From NCBI GenBank assembly GCA_964448115.1, contig CAYUVA010000037.1:1-47869 (forward strand): a DNA stretch of 47,869 nt, written 5' to 3'. Origin of the DNA: CAYUVA01 sp964448115 [NCBI: uncultured bacterium] (GTDB taxonomy: Bacteria; CAYUVA01). Of this stretch, positions 31,701-39,298 are shown piece after piece (position 1 is the stretch's first letter; every line of letters begins with the position of its first letter). The position numbers and the translations under genes were made by a program. The notes under the pieces were generated by a model. The model ran no database searches, was not told the origin of the DNA, and saw nothing but the letters and a program-made list of their open reading frames with translations.

Positions 31701-34486
31701 TTTCTTATCTCAACGATCTTGAGACATTAAGTTGGTATTCGGATTTTCTGATCCAGCTTTCTGGATATCTTAAAAAAATAGGAGAGAGCGATTTACAGAT
31801 GCAACTTCGCCTGATTGCATTTTTACTCCATCCGGCTGGGAAGGCTATGCTGTTGGAGCAGGTATCTTCTGAACCGACTATATTTGGCTCGCTTGCTGCC
31901 TTATTTATGCGAGGCATGGATTCCGAAGCTGCTGACTTCAGGTTCGAATTACTCAGGATTATGTTGCTTGGTTATCTTTGGAATGAACAGTTGCCAACAG
32001 AACTATCTTTATCTCCATTATTCAACAAGGCGGTCGATGAGCTTGAGGTGAAACATATATATCCAGAGTATGTGAACCAACTCGATATCAACCTTAATAA
32101 CAACATCAAATCAGGGCAGATGCGAATCATCAAAAAGTGGGGGAGAGTCCACAAGAGAATAACTACCAGAGATCTTAACGAAACCAGGCTTATGACAATA
32201 AAAATAAACGACGGGTCATATATCCCCGGAACCTGCGATCTCCAATTACGCGAATTCGTCAACCCAAAGACGAAGGTAAAGCTGAAAATATCGGTGCAGT
32301 TTTACCGGCTGGAGTTTAATGCCCTAAATGACAGCAGCAATTGCAGAAAGTTGGATATTGCAAAGATCCTCGTTTCACTCGGCGAATACAGGCTGGCTGC
32401 TCATTTTTTGGATTCATTACAAAACACCTGCAATAAGGACCAAGAGATTACGATGCTAAGGGCAGCGACAATTGCTAGGGATAAGGCTCAGCATGACTGG
32501 CTGCACAAGGAGCTGGACATTGGTCAAATTCCTTACAATAAGGCATTTCTTAGTTTTGTTAGCAATCTTTACAAGGAAAATGGTGATCTGAACGACTATC
32601 AGGGCAGGTTTAAATCTGTTATTCAAAATGGTTTGATTATGCGAAGTATCCCCATGCAAGAAAATTATTCGGTCGATCTTTCAACTTTCAATCATCTCTT
32701 CAGCCTCTATCTTAAGAATAATAAAGACTCCATTATGCAAGCTCCACCAAAATCTGAGATCATCATACCGCTAGATGGGATTGAGGCTGACATATTTAAA
32801 ATACTGGAGATAACAATACAAAAGATCAGCCCTGATTCGAAACAATTACAAGGAATCGAGATCTCATGGCTAAAGCGTGGAGAGGATTATTTTAAGAATT
32901 CCGTTTTCTCCCAAATAACACTGGATGATGATACGAATATTCTCCGTTTTGATATGAGCACACTGGATGCATGGAGCGGGCAGATAATGGCTCTTCGCAT
33001 AACATTTCCAGATGATAAACTGTTGTTTTTAATAGATTCGCTGAGATTTAATCCCTCTTTTAAGGTTACCGAAAAGAATGGTTCAGAGCTTGAAATGGCG
33101 CTTATCGCCTATCTGGCGGGGGATATAGATTATGCTGCCAGGTTGTTTGATAATTGCGAACAGGTTAACCTTTTACCTGGCGACCTGGCTCTTATAGCAT
33201 CGGTGGCTCTCGTCATGTCTAATCAACCCCAGCGCGCAGCCGAGATACTACAAGGCGCTGATACCATCTATAATACGGGGATATTAACCCAATGCGAGCC
33301 TGGTGAAATCATGCCATTTTTCCTTGAACATCTCTACTTCCAACCTACTGAAAAGCTCAATATGACCGGCTACTTTGACAATCTGCAACTCAAGGCGAAG
33401 AAAGGGATAATCCGACTTGATCGTATCGACGAAGATAATCCCCTTAATGCAGCAATTTATGATCGCCTGATTATCATGGGTAAGATGGTACATAGCGAAC
33501 ATGGATATCCTTTATCACTTGGCGCTCCATGGAAGGTTTCCTGGCAAGGATTTGATCTTGGCAGACCTTTTCAAGAGATTGAAATTATCGCTAATCCGAT
33601 GAGCACAGATAATCGGTTGATCATGCTAGATCTGAGCCGCCTTCCGGGTTGGCGCGGGTTGATTACTGGCTTTTCCATTGATTTGCAGGGAAAAGAAGAT
33701 ATGCTCCTCGATGTAGTCGGAATACTGCCCTCATTGGATGCATTAGGCGCTGAAGGATTAAGACGACTACAATTGTGGGCTAAAGGTGGTGATATTGCTG
33801 ATATTGTCGGGATCATTGAATGCTACCGCGATCAATTCCCTAGTCAAGCTGCAATGAAAGCATTGGATATATCGGTTGCCGAACTGTCCCATCAGGGAAA
33901 GATAGGTGAACTTGAATGTCTGCTAGATGGCTATTTTTGCCTATTTCCCTTCGATTATGGTGCGATGTCATGGCTATCAACCCTTCAGCCTGGGAGCCTG
34001 ATAGAAAAACTCGATGAAAGCATCGTGGATGCGCAGCAAGAGAGGCTCGCACTGTCCCCGGAAAGCATAATCCACTCAGAATGGAGAATTATGTGCGACT
34101 ACTCGATTAGCAAGCAGGCAATTCGACTTACCTCGGAGGATGGTAAATGTAAGCTAATGTTGGATTCTATGCCGGTTGACGGCAGAGGGTTTTCCAAGTT
34201 AGTGATCATTGTACAAGATGAGGGCCAAATCCCGTTTAATATTAACTTCTTTGATAAGGAGCTCAATAAACAAGGTTATGGCTTAAAAAAATTGCGTCCA
34301 ATGAACCTAGTCTTCGGTGGCGAGCTTAACGAGCTTAAATCGGCTATTGCTACTGCACCTGAAAATAAAGTGATCAAGCTGGTGTTGGATTTTAGCAATC
34401 TTGAGTGCTGGAAGGGGTATATTCACGGGATCGAAGTGAGTTTTGCAGCTAAGCAGGTAAAATTGTTATACATCGGGATTAAATAG
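28799..34486 (+). CDS. Giant O-antigen ligase-like (Wzy_C/WaaL) protein fused to TPRs and beta-sandwich modules
   Basis: 1895 residues. Residues about 22-470 form 10-12 membrane helices with the Wzy_C/WaaL pattern: GNPNTLSAFIA (180-190), LSGSKTSL, R293 in AYRTLVYMATI, GVGPGIF and H348 in AHNDYLQAAAELGLLG, the conserved periplasmic-loop His. A TPR-rich region follows (about 475-820; GDLDRGRRLFKIAN, ALYLNLGRMALVKKDYQTAL). The remaining 1000 residues contain at least three copies of a beta-sandwich-like ending, LxxWxGxIxGxxIxF then a short strand, with the Trp at about 1392, 1618 and 1871, alternating with TPR-like helices. WaaL-type enzymes transfer undecaprenyl-linked glycans at the periplasmic face. 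A normal ligase is about 400-450 residues, so this is a rare fusion. The next gene is a heptosyltransferase. Confidence 0.85.
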   Translation: MASDNQKRTSNTQFQGDASSLTSIARFLLYIAVIAVPFFYLPIIESPFRLPKESIFIALVLIAALIVAWDKKPFYRYIFPGYLPLLILLLYVFARSIVSNRAPRISLTAWFFFLVCILFILLVLHLNHRDGFINKLYLLLMATSLANAVYAVLQYIGFNPLLAPLGESHVDKRAVVGLIGNPNTLSAFIASAGVIFIAWWFWGKSNKASIIGIVGAMIIFTALILSGSKTSLVAFEGAIVFLLSVKLRLYRIKSLLIFIFIIIIMATGTAYLFQAESLPLKFVSLSQQSIAYRTLVYMATIRLIADNPFFGVGPGIFAMAYAKYHQSVVAGGRFPESVEIFQDVLQAHNDYLQAAAELGLLGFIIILWLMITVAGCSINVLKQKDNLEVRMIGISAIAGLIVIAFDGLLSFPLHVMPSIMNLLIFYASIIYICKKNKIKSHRTKPLILGTPGRIFISMFLIFLIVFMLSPLAVEILYFKAMNKVSSGDLDRGRRLFKIANFPVLGGSWKVMMGLGITRLREGDPDDAFYFFSNALRISPKPALLYLNLGRMALVKKDYQTALGYLLEALRYDPYYMEAKDTLLATVEYIAAKPTISPLDAEQLYSATVDYLKDRASFCKIFCRFFLAKGDVDQADELANRALELEATDPEIYLYLGDIAYKKGDHRQAAWWYYIFSEQLTRKPEKMETRLASQLKEIYQAAFEQNERQMVIGCLQNLGYHQSVISLLEDRRKQVNELALWEHYELAYAYYQLKRFDDAITKLAKAGFDDRKTLTIRFLLEAHTGAEVHHGIEYLFKALERPVSIELKHLMGFPSRAKELLKEGILYKGLRFRLEILDDIEYLHIEDIPVEYGFESIEFERMGMISFAYTNDGLNLLRQTKIAHQDKVRFSLASQEHIEGLYFQVDYRDLNSSVVSLIPYSRSEHQVYEQALAMLTKGILVPDRSREKLPQDIENLYIKEILYITRRDFSYLNDLETLSWYSDFLIQLSGYLKKIGESDLQMQLRLIAFLLHPAGKAMLLEQVSSEPTIFGSLAALFMRGMDSEAADFRFELLRIMLLGYLWNEQLPTELSLSPLFNKAVDELEVKHIYPEYVNQLDINLNNNIKSGQMRIIKKWGRVHKRITTRDLNETRLMTIKINDGSYIPGTCDLQLREFVNPKTKVKLKISVQFYRLEFNALNDSSNCRKLDIAKILVSLGEYRLAAHFLDSLQNTCNKDQEITMLRAATIARDKAQHDWLHKELDIGQIPYNKAFLSFVSNLYKENGDLNDYQGRFKSVIQNGLIMRSIPMQENYSVDLSTFNHLFSLYLKNNKDSIMQAPPKSEIIIPLDGIEADIFKILEITIQKISPDSKQLQGIEISWLKRGEDYFKNSVFSQITLDDDTNILRFDMSTLDAWSGQIMALRITFPDDKLLFLIDSLRFNPSFKVTEKNGSELEMALIAYLAGDIDYAARLFDNCEQVNLLPGDLALIASVALVMSNQPQRAAEILQGADTIYNTGILTQCEPGEIMPFFLEHLYFQPTEKLNMTGYFDNLQLKAKKGIIRLDRIDEDNPLNAAIYDRLIIMGKMVHSEHGYPLSLGAPWKVSWQGFDLGRPFQEIEIIANPMSTDNRLIMLDLSRLPGWRGLITGFSIDLQGKEDMLLDVVGILPSLDALGAEGLRRLQLWAKGGDIADIVGIIECYRDQFPSQAAMKALDISVAELSHQGKIGELECLLDGYFCLFPFDYGAMSWLSTLQPGSLIEKLDESIVDAQQERLALSPESIIHSEWRIMCDYSISKQAIRLTSEDGKCKLMLDSMPVDGRGFSKLVIIVQDEGQIPFNINFFDKELNKQGYGLKKLRPMNLVFGGELNELKSAIATAPENKVIKLVLDFSNLECWKGYIHGIEVSFAAKQVKLLYIGIK

Positions 34487-34490
34487 TCTT

Positions 34491-35552
34491 ATGGAGAAAG
34501 AAAGAAAGAAATTTCTTGTGGTAAAGACCCATGCAATTGGGGATCTTCTGCTTATAACTCCATCGATTCGAGCATTGAAGAAGGCTTACCCAAGGGGGGA
34601 GGTCCATGTATTAACCGGGCGCATTGCTGCTCCAATTTTATATCAAAACCCGTATATCGATAGAATAATTCAGGTTAACGAGAAGGCTTTATTGAGTCGC
34701 TCTTTGGGGGAATTCTTTTATACAATCAGGCGCATTTCAAAGCAAAAGTATCGGGCTGCATTTATCTTTCAACAATCTACAGCAGTCCGCCTGATGGTAA
34801 GACTCGGTGGTGCAAAATCTATTTATAGCCTCGATTCAAGCTGGCGTGATAAGAACAAACCAGGACGCATCCCTTGGGTACCCAATGCAAATAGGTATGT
34901 TGCCGACAGCTTTCTTGACCTGGTCAGGGCTTATGGTGTAAAGGACGATGGTCTCAAGCTCGATCTTGACTTAATGCCTAGCGAATACAAGGATGCCTGT
35001 GAGCTTTTTTCATCAAGTACAAAGTCCCTGTCAATCGGAGTATTCCCCGGTGGCGGTAACAACCCGCGAGATCGAGTCTCTGCTAAACAATGGCATCCTG
35101 AGCGCTTTGCCGAGATGATACGAAGATTGCATGAATCGGTTAATTGCCGCATCTACTTGATTGGGGGCGCTTCGGACGAACATATACTTCAAGCGGTAGC
35201 AGATCAGGCTCCAGATGCGGTATTTAGGGTCGTTAGCAACCTTGACTTGCGTCAGTTGATTGCAGGTATATCTCAACTAGATCTTGTAATAACAAATGAT
35301 TCGGCTCCGCTTCATATAGCTATAGCACTGGAAATTCCCTTCGTAGCAATCTTCGCACCCACTAACCCAAGGGCATTGTTGCCTCCACAGCTTGTGCATT
35401 GGGCAGTGGCTCCACAGGTAGAATGTAGCCCTTGCTATAGCAATCAGCCTTTTCCAGGTTGTGAAAACCCTGGAAGGTGCATGAGCGCGGTTAGCGTTCA
35501 GATGGTGATGGACAAGGTCCTTGCCCGAATTGAGGAGATGTCGGTCAATTGA
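34491..35552 (+). CDS. GT9-family (heptosyltransferase-like) glycosyltransferase
   Basis: 353 residues, soluble GT-B fold. The N-terminus FLVVKTHAIGDLLLITPSIR is the GT9 signature. GVFPGGGNNPRDRVSAKQWH (about 183-202) matches the nucleotide-sugar region and NDSAPLHIAIALEIPFVAIF the NDS motif of ADP-heptose transferases. A Cys-rich C-terminal patch (CSPCYSNQPFPGC, then CMSAVS) is common in this family. Family members build the LPS inner core or similar surface glycans from ADP-heptose. It starts 4 bases after the O-antigen ligase-like gene with no strong ribosome-binding site, probably translationally coupled. It converges with the HU gene. Confidence 0.92.
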   Translation: MEKERKKFLVVKTHAIGDLLLITPSIRALKKAYPRGEVHVLTGRIAAPILYQNPYIDRIIQVNEKALLSRSLGEFFYTIRRISKQKYRAAFIFQQSTAVRLMVRLGGAKSIYSLDSSWRDKNKPGRIPWVPNANRYVADSFLDLVRAYGVKDDGLKLDLDLMPSEYKDACELFSSSTKSLSIGVFPGGGNNPRDRVSAKQWHPERFAEMIRRLHESVNCRIYLIGGASDEHILQAVADQAPDAVFRVVSNLDLRQLIAGISQLDLVITNDSAPLHIAIALEIPFVAIFAPTNPRALLPPQLVHWAVAPQVECSPCYSNQPFPGCENPGRCMSAVSVQMVMDKVLARIEEMSVN

Positions 35553-35598
35553 CCTGGTGCAAAGTATATATTGAGTTGATTACATTCGACTATATAAA

Positions 35599-35615
35599 AA
35601 TCCCCGGCATGGATT
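35599..35615 (-). terminator. Weak terminator-like hairpin overlapping the HU stop codon
   Basis: On the minus strand AATCC and GGATT pair around a 7-base loop and are followed by TTTATATAG. The stem is only 5 bp and overlaps the stop codon of the HU gene, so this is tentative. Confidence 0.25.
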
Positions 35616-35892
35616 ATTGCTGGCTCACCTTTTTCTTGAGCGTTTTGCTCGGTCGAAACTTGAAGGTGGTAGCCGCTTTTATCTTTGCTAATTCGCCGGT
35701 TCTGGGATTTCTGCCCATACGAGGCTTGCGTTTATGGGGTTCAAATACTCCGAAGCCGCCGATCTTGACCTTCTTTTTTTCGAGAATAGATTCCTTGAGT
35801 ATGCTTAAAAGCGCATCAACCGCTTCCACAGCCTGTTTCTTGTTGAGCCTGGTCTGTTCCCAGACCTCGTTGACAATATCTTCCTTAGTCAC
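35614..35892 (-). CDS. HU/IHF-family DNA-binding protein
   Basis: 92 residues, the usual length. MTKEDIVNEVWEQTRLNKKQ is the N-terminal helix pair, VKIGGFGVFE the beta saddle, and GRNPRTGE the beta-arm tip with the intercalating Pro. It ends FRPSKTLKKKV. It bends and compacts DNA as a homo- or heterodimer. The start is GTG at 35892. AGGAGG (35907-35902 on the minus strand), 9 bases upstream, decides it. A promoter is at 35969-35941. Whether it is HU or IHF-alpha-like cannot be settled from sequence alone. No partner subunit is in the window. Confidence 0.95.
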   Translation of the reverse strand: MTKEDIVNEVWEQTRLNKKQAVEAVDALLSILKESILEKKKVKIGGFGVFEPHKRKPRMGRNPRTGELAKIKAATTFKFRPSKTLKKKVSQQ

Positions 35893-35940
35893 TAGCCTAG
35901 CCCTCCTAGTTGTTTGAGAAGATCTACAAACGATAATATA

Positions 35941-35969
35941 TTTCTATCATCATAGAAAATAAATGTCAA
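35941..35969 (-). promoter_or_regulatory. Sigma-70-like promoter for the HU gene
   Basis: On the minus strand TTGACA (35969-35964), a 17-base spacer and TAGAAA (35946-35941). The -10 is a 4/6 match. Confidence 0.45.
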
Positions 35970-36135
35970 ACAACCAGACACGATCCATGTGCTTGCGTAC
36001 ACGGCTTTCGCCACTTTGGGGTAATATTGGATTACCACTCGTATATGCTCGTGGGTCGGATAACCGTTGGTCGTGGCTTGTATAGACTGAGCCATGAGCG
36101 AGCGTTTCATATTTTATCGGGAATAACACAGTTGC

Positions 36136-36205
36136 CCATCCTCTTTGTACCTTTGTGTCTTAGTGGTTAATTGACCATCCTCCCACAAGTTTCAAGCCTC
36201 ACGCC
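36136..36205 (-). repeat. Dispersed intergenic repeat, copy 2 (inverted)
   Basis: Read on the minus strand it begins GGCGTGAGGCTTG and continues with an AACCACTAAGACACAAAGG block, a CAAAGAGG segment and GATGG. It matches copy 1 at 17284-17374 block by block, in the opposite orientation, and lacks the doubled GTGATACCGTGA unit. Confidence 0.6.
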
Positions 36206-36289
36206 TTAATCCACGCACCTCGCTTGGTTGTGATTATATAATTTCAGTCAACTCCTTGCCCGCAATTTCAATCGAGGCCTATTATGGTT

Positions 36290-37408
36290 CTATCTTTCAA
36301 GTATCTCCTTAAGGGCAGAACATAGAAGCAGTACATTGTTTTTTGTGCATGATTCGCCCATAAGCCCGATGCGCCATATTTTGCCGGCAAGCTCTCCTAG
36401 CCCGGCACCGATCTCAATACCATAATCGATGAGCAACCTTGTACGAACAGACTTGTCATCCACACCGGGTGGTATAAGCACCGAATTTAGCATGGGCGCT
36501 CGATACTGTTTTTCAACTAAAAGCTCTAGCCCAAGGGCTTGGAGTTTCTCCACCAGCAGGCGATGGCAATCGATATGTCGTCTCCACCTGGCTTCCAGTC
36601 CCTCCTCGAGCACCAGGCGAAGCCCTTGTTGTAAGCCAAGAATTGCGCTAACGGGGGCTGTATGATGATATGCTCGTTCCTCTCCCCAATAGCGCTGAAT
36701 CATGCTCATATCCAGGTACCAGCTTTGCACCTTTGTTTTTCTCTTGTTCATCTTCTCAAGCGCTTTTTCGCTGAATGTTATCGGTGCCAAGCCGGGGGGA
36801 CAACTGAGGCACTTTTGTGTACCTGAATAACAGACATCGATTCCAAGCTGATCAACGGACAGCTCAGCGCCGCCTAAGGATGTAACCGCATCAACCACCA
36901 GCAGCGTATTTGTATCCTTGATGATCTTGGATAACTCACCAAGTGGCTGAAGAACACCTGTTGAGGTCTCAGCATGTACCAGGGCGGTTACAGCCGGGGA
37001 GAAGGATTCTAGCTCGTTTTTTACCTGTTTAGGTTCTATCGGTTTCCCCCAAGGGAATCGGAGCGCCTTCAGATCAGCACCGATGCGTTGGACTATATCC
37101 TCCATCCGAGCGCCGAAGACTCCGTTGGTTAGCACCAGTACCCTGTCTTGCGGCTCGATTATGTTGACCAGTGCTGCTTCCATGCCTGCGCTTCCAGTAC
37201 CGGATATTGGTATAGTAAGGCGATTCTGGGTGCCGAAGACCTTCCTGAGCATCTGCTGAACCTGGTCCATAATGTGCAAAAACTCTGGATCCAGATGCCC
37301 CAGCAAAGGCAGACCTTGTGCAGCCAGGACGCTCGGATGCACATTGGATGGACCCGGTCCCATCAATATCCTCTGTGGCAAGCCCGATCTCTCAAAACTC
37401 ATAGCCAT
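36290..37408 (-). CDS. Class V PLP aminotransferase (alanine/serine-glyoxylate aminotransferase-like)
   Basis: 372 residues, cytosolic fold-type I PLP enzyme. LMGPGPSNVHPSVL (15-28) is the family N-terminal substrate loop, SGTGSAGMEAAL (69-80) the phosphate-binding helix, VVDAVTSLGG (171-180) the Asp that meets the pyridine nitrogen, and K199 in SGTQKCLSCPPGLA the Schiff-base Lys. This set matches alanine-glyoxylate, serine-glyoxylate and ureidoglycine-glyoxylate aminotransferases; the amino donor cannot be assigned. It is the last gene of a probable TonB-pyrF-aminotransferase operon on the minus strand, 21 bases after pyrF. No strong Shine-Dalgarno sequence is seen; an in-frame ATG two codons later is an alternative start. 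Confidence 0.92.
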   Translation of the reverse strand: MAMSFERSGLPQRILMGPGPSNVHPSVLAAQGLPLLGHLDPEFLHIMDQVQQMLRKVFGTQNRLTIPISGTGSAGMEAALVNIIEPQDRVLVLTNGVFGARMEDIVQRIGADLKALRFPWGKPIEPKQVKNELESFSPAVTALVHAETSTGVLQPLGELSKIIKDTNTLLVVDAVTSLGGAELSVDQLGIDVCYSGTQKCLSCPPGLAPITFSEKALEKMNKRKTKVQSWYLDMSMIQRYWGEERAYHHTAPVSAILGLQQGLRLVLEEGLEARWRRHIDCHRLLVEKLQALGLELLVEKQYRAPMLNSVLIPPGVDDKSVRTRLLIDYGIEIGAGLGELAGKIWRIGLMGESCTKNNVLLLCSALKEILER

Positions 37409-37429
37409 AGGTTTTTCATTGGTTTCGGT

Positions 37430-38389
37430 TTATTTCCAACACCCTAATGCCTGGTTTATATCTTGTGCCATAAAGCTGGCAGCCTGGCTGATGACCTCCT
37501 CGAAGGCATCAGGGGAATGATAATCGTCCCTATAAGCATAAATAATGCTCCGGGAGGCGTTGATCAGTGCTCCGTAGCCATCTTTATTGAAGCACTTTAC
37601 AACATCCTTGGCAGTAGCTCCCTGGGCACCGTAGCCGGGGACTAGGAAATATGCCCTGTTCAATCTCTTGCGCAGCTCGGCGGCATCCTCTGGATAGGTC
37701 GCTCCTACAACTATGCCCGGATTGGCATATCCATGTTGTATAGCCGATTCTTCGCTGTATTTCTCCACTAGCTTGGCAAGCTCCAAGAAGAGGCGTTCGC
37801 CGCCTTGGACAACCAGATCCTGAAGGTCGCCGGCTGACTGATTGGAGGTTCGCACTAACACGAAGATCCCCTTGCTGAAGTGGTTGCAGTCCTTGATAAA
37901 AGGCTGTATGCCATCATACCCCAAATAGGCGTTTACGGTGAGCGCATCCGCCTCTAACTGGGGTTTAACATGTTCATCGAATAGCTCTACCTCGCCAAGA
38001 TAGGCTGAGGAATAGGCCATTGCAGTGGAGCCGATATCGTTCCGCTTTCCGTCCAGAAGCACCAGCAAGTCCAGGTTATGGGCATACTTAATTATCTCGG
38101 AGAGCGCTTGCAGCCCATCGATGCCGTATTGCTCGAAGAAAGCCATCTGCGGCTTTATCATGGCAGTGTAAGGAGCGACCGCATCGAGCACCCGCTTGCA
38201 GAAGCCAAGCAGCACCTCACCGGCTGCCTTGAAGCTCTTTCCATGTTTCTCTATGGCTGCTTCCTTGAAGAATGAAGGAATCCTGTCCAGCCTGGGGTCC
38301 AGTCCAACCATGATGTGGCTCTTTTTTTGCTCGATACGCTCGATTAGGCGATGATAAAATCCTTTGTTCATCATATTTTCATTTTCCAT
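37430..38389 (-). CDS. pyrF: Orotidine 5'-phosphate decarboxylase, subfamily 2
   Basis: 319 residues (up to six fewer if the sixth or seventh codon, ATG, is the start). It converts OMP to UMP in pyrimidine synthesis. VGLDPRLDRIPSF (about 28-40) opens the barrel, LLDGKRNDIGSTAMAY (111-126) holds the catalytic D113-K115-D118 array, and VVGATYPED followed by VPGYGAQGA gives the phosphate-binding loops. The form LDGKRNDIGSTA with a long chain is that of the type 2 (mycobacterial/myxobacterial) PyrF, not the 230-residue E. coli type. It follows the TonB-like gene by 10 bases. No other pyrimidine genes are nearby. Confidence 0.93.
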   Translation of the reverse strand: MENENMMNKGFYHRLIERIEQKKSHIMVGLDPRLDRIPSFFKEAAIEKHGKSFKAAGEVLLGFCKRVLDAVAPYTAMIKPQMAFFEQYGIDGLQALSEIIKYAHNLDLLVLLDGKRNDIGSTAMAYSSAYLGEVELFDEHVKPQLEADALTVNAYLGYDGIQPFIKDCNHFSKGIFVLVRTSNQSAGDLQDLVVQGGERLFLELAKLVEKYSEESAIQHGYANPGIVVGATYPEDAAELRKRLNRAYFLVPGYGAQGATAKDVVKCFNKDGYGALINASRSIIYAYRDDYHSPDAFEEVISQAASFMAQDINQALGCWK

Positions 38390-38399
38390 TCGGTATCTG

Positions 38400-39197
38400 C
38401 TACTTGGTTTTCACTCTGATTACAAGTATCCCCCACTGGTTCTGTTGGGGAGCATCCGGTGGAAGTTCCGAGAAGCGCCACTGTTTGAGGTAGTCGATGG
38501 CGATGCGCTCGAACTCGGCATTTCCTACGCGTTCAGGCACCACCTTTCCCACCCAACCATTGGGTCTGACCCAGAACTTCAGTTGGATAGTTACCTCAGT
38601 GTCGGTCCTTACTGTTGGAGGTGGTGGGCGGTAAATTATACGATTTACCACCGGTCCCCTGAGATCGGCAGCGCTCAGTTCACCCTCCACTGTCGATACC
38701 TGTTCGGGCATAGCCTTTGGCTTAAGGTCTTTTATTCCCTGTATCTTTGCAGGCATCAACTTTTCGCCGGTTTCTGCGAGCAGTGATGGCGGTATGCGTA
38801 AGCCCTCTTGGAGTCCGACCGCTGCTGTGGTGTTGAAGATCTCTTGGGGCGGTTTCTCCTTATTGGACGGCATGAGCAGGCTTTCATCAAAGATGACCAT
38901 GCGATCTAGGCTAGTTGTTTCTGGCGGTGAGATAACCGGATTAGGCTCAACGATAGCAGCGCCTTGGGATATCTTCCATTCTTGTCCAGGCAGCTCCTCT
39001 TTACCTATGGGCACGAAGCCTCCACTTTTGGGGATATCCTCGATATCTTGTTCTTCAATGGGCGCCATAGTAACCTCTATATAATCTGGTTTTTGCGGCT
39101 CGATTGGTGGTATTTGGAGTCCCGGCGCGATGGCAAACAGAAGCAGATGAAAACAAATCGATACCAGCAGCCCTAATTTAAGCCTTTTATCTAGCAT
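38400..39197 (-). CDS. TonB-family energy transducer
   Basis: 265 residues. A single N-terminal membrane helix (LGLLVSICFHLLLFAIAP, about 8-25, with a His in the helix as in TonB) precedes a Pro/Glu-rich periplasmic stretch (26-180). The C-terminal TonB fold covers about 185-265 (VTIQLKFWVRPNGWVG, ERIAIDYLKQWRFSELPP, VIRVKTK). It would couple the inner-membrane proton gradient to outer-membrane transport, but no exbB/exbD or TonB-dependent receptor is in the window. AAGG about 9 bases upstream supports the ATG. It is first in a minus-strand operon with pyrF and the aminotransferase. Confidence 0.85.
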   Translation of the reverse strand: MLDKRLKLGLLVSICFHLLLFAIAPGLQIPPIEPQKPDYIEVTMAPIEEQDIEDIPKSGGFVPIGKEELPGQEWKISQGAAIVEPNPVISPPETTSLDRMVIFDESLLMPSNKEKPPQEIFNTTAAVGLQEGLRIPPSLLAETGEKLMPAKIQGIKDLKPKAMPEQVSTVEGELSAADLRGPVVNRIIYRPPPPTVRTDTEVTIQLKFWVRPNGWVGKVVPERVGNAEFERIAIDYLKQWRFSELPPDAPQQNQWGILVIRVKTK

Positions 39198-39298
39198 ACA
39201 TTGAACCTTACTTGTTACCGGGTTATCTCAAGATTCATTGTAAGAGATCTATCCTCTTTTTTAAACAAGTGAAGGGATATATTTGGTTCAGAAAACAG

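Larger units (their letters stand above)
35893..36289. other. Intergenic region with HU promoter and dispersed repeat copy
   Basis: No gene is seen. A 72-codon ORF on the minus strand overlaps the HU promoter and ribosome-binding site and has no ribosome-binding site of its own. The HU promoter is at 35941-35969 and a dispersed repeat copy at 36136-36205. Confidence 0.6.

Noticed and set aside
35892-36110. 72-codon minus-strand ORF just upstream of the HU gene
   Set aside because: It covers the HU promoter and ribosome-binding site, has no ribosome-binding site of its own and no protein-like pattern.
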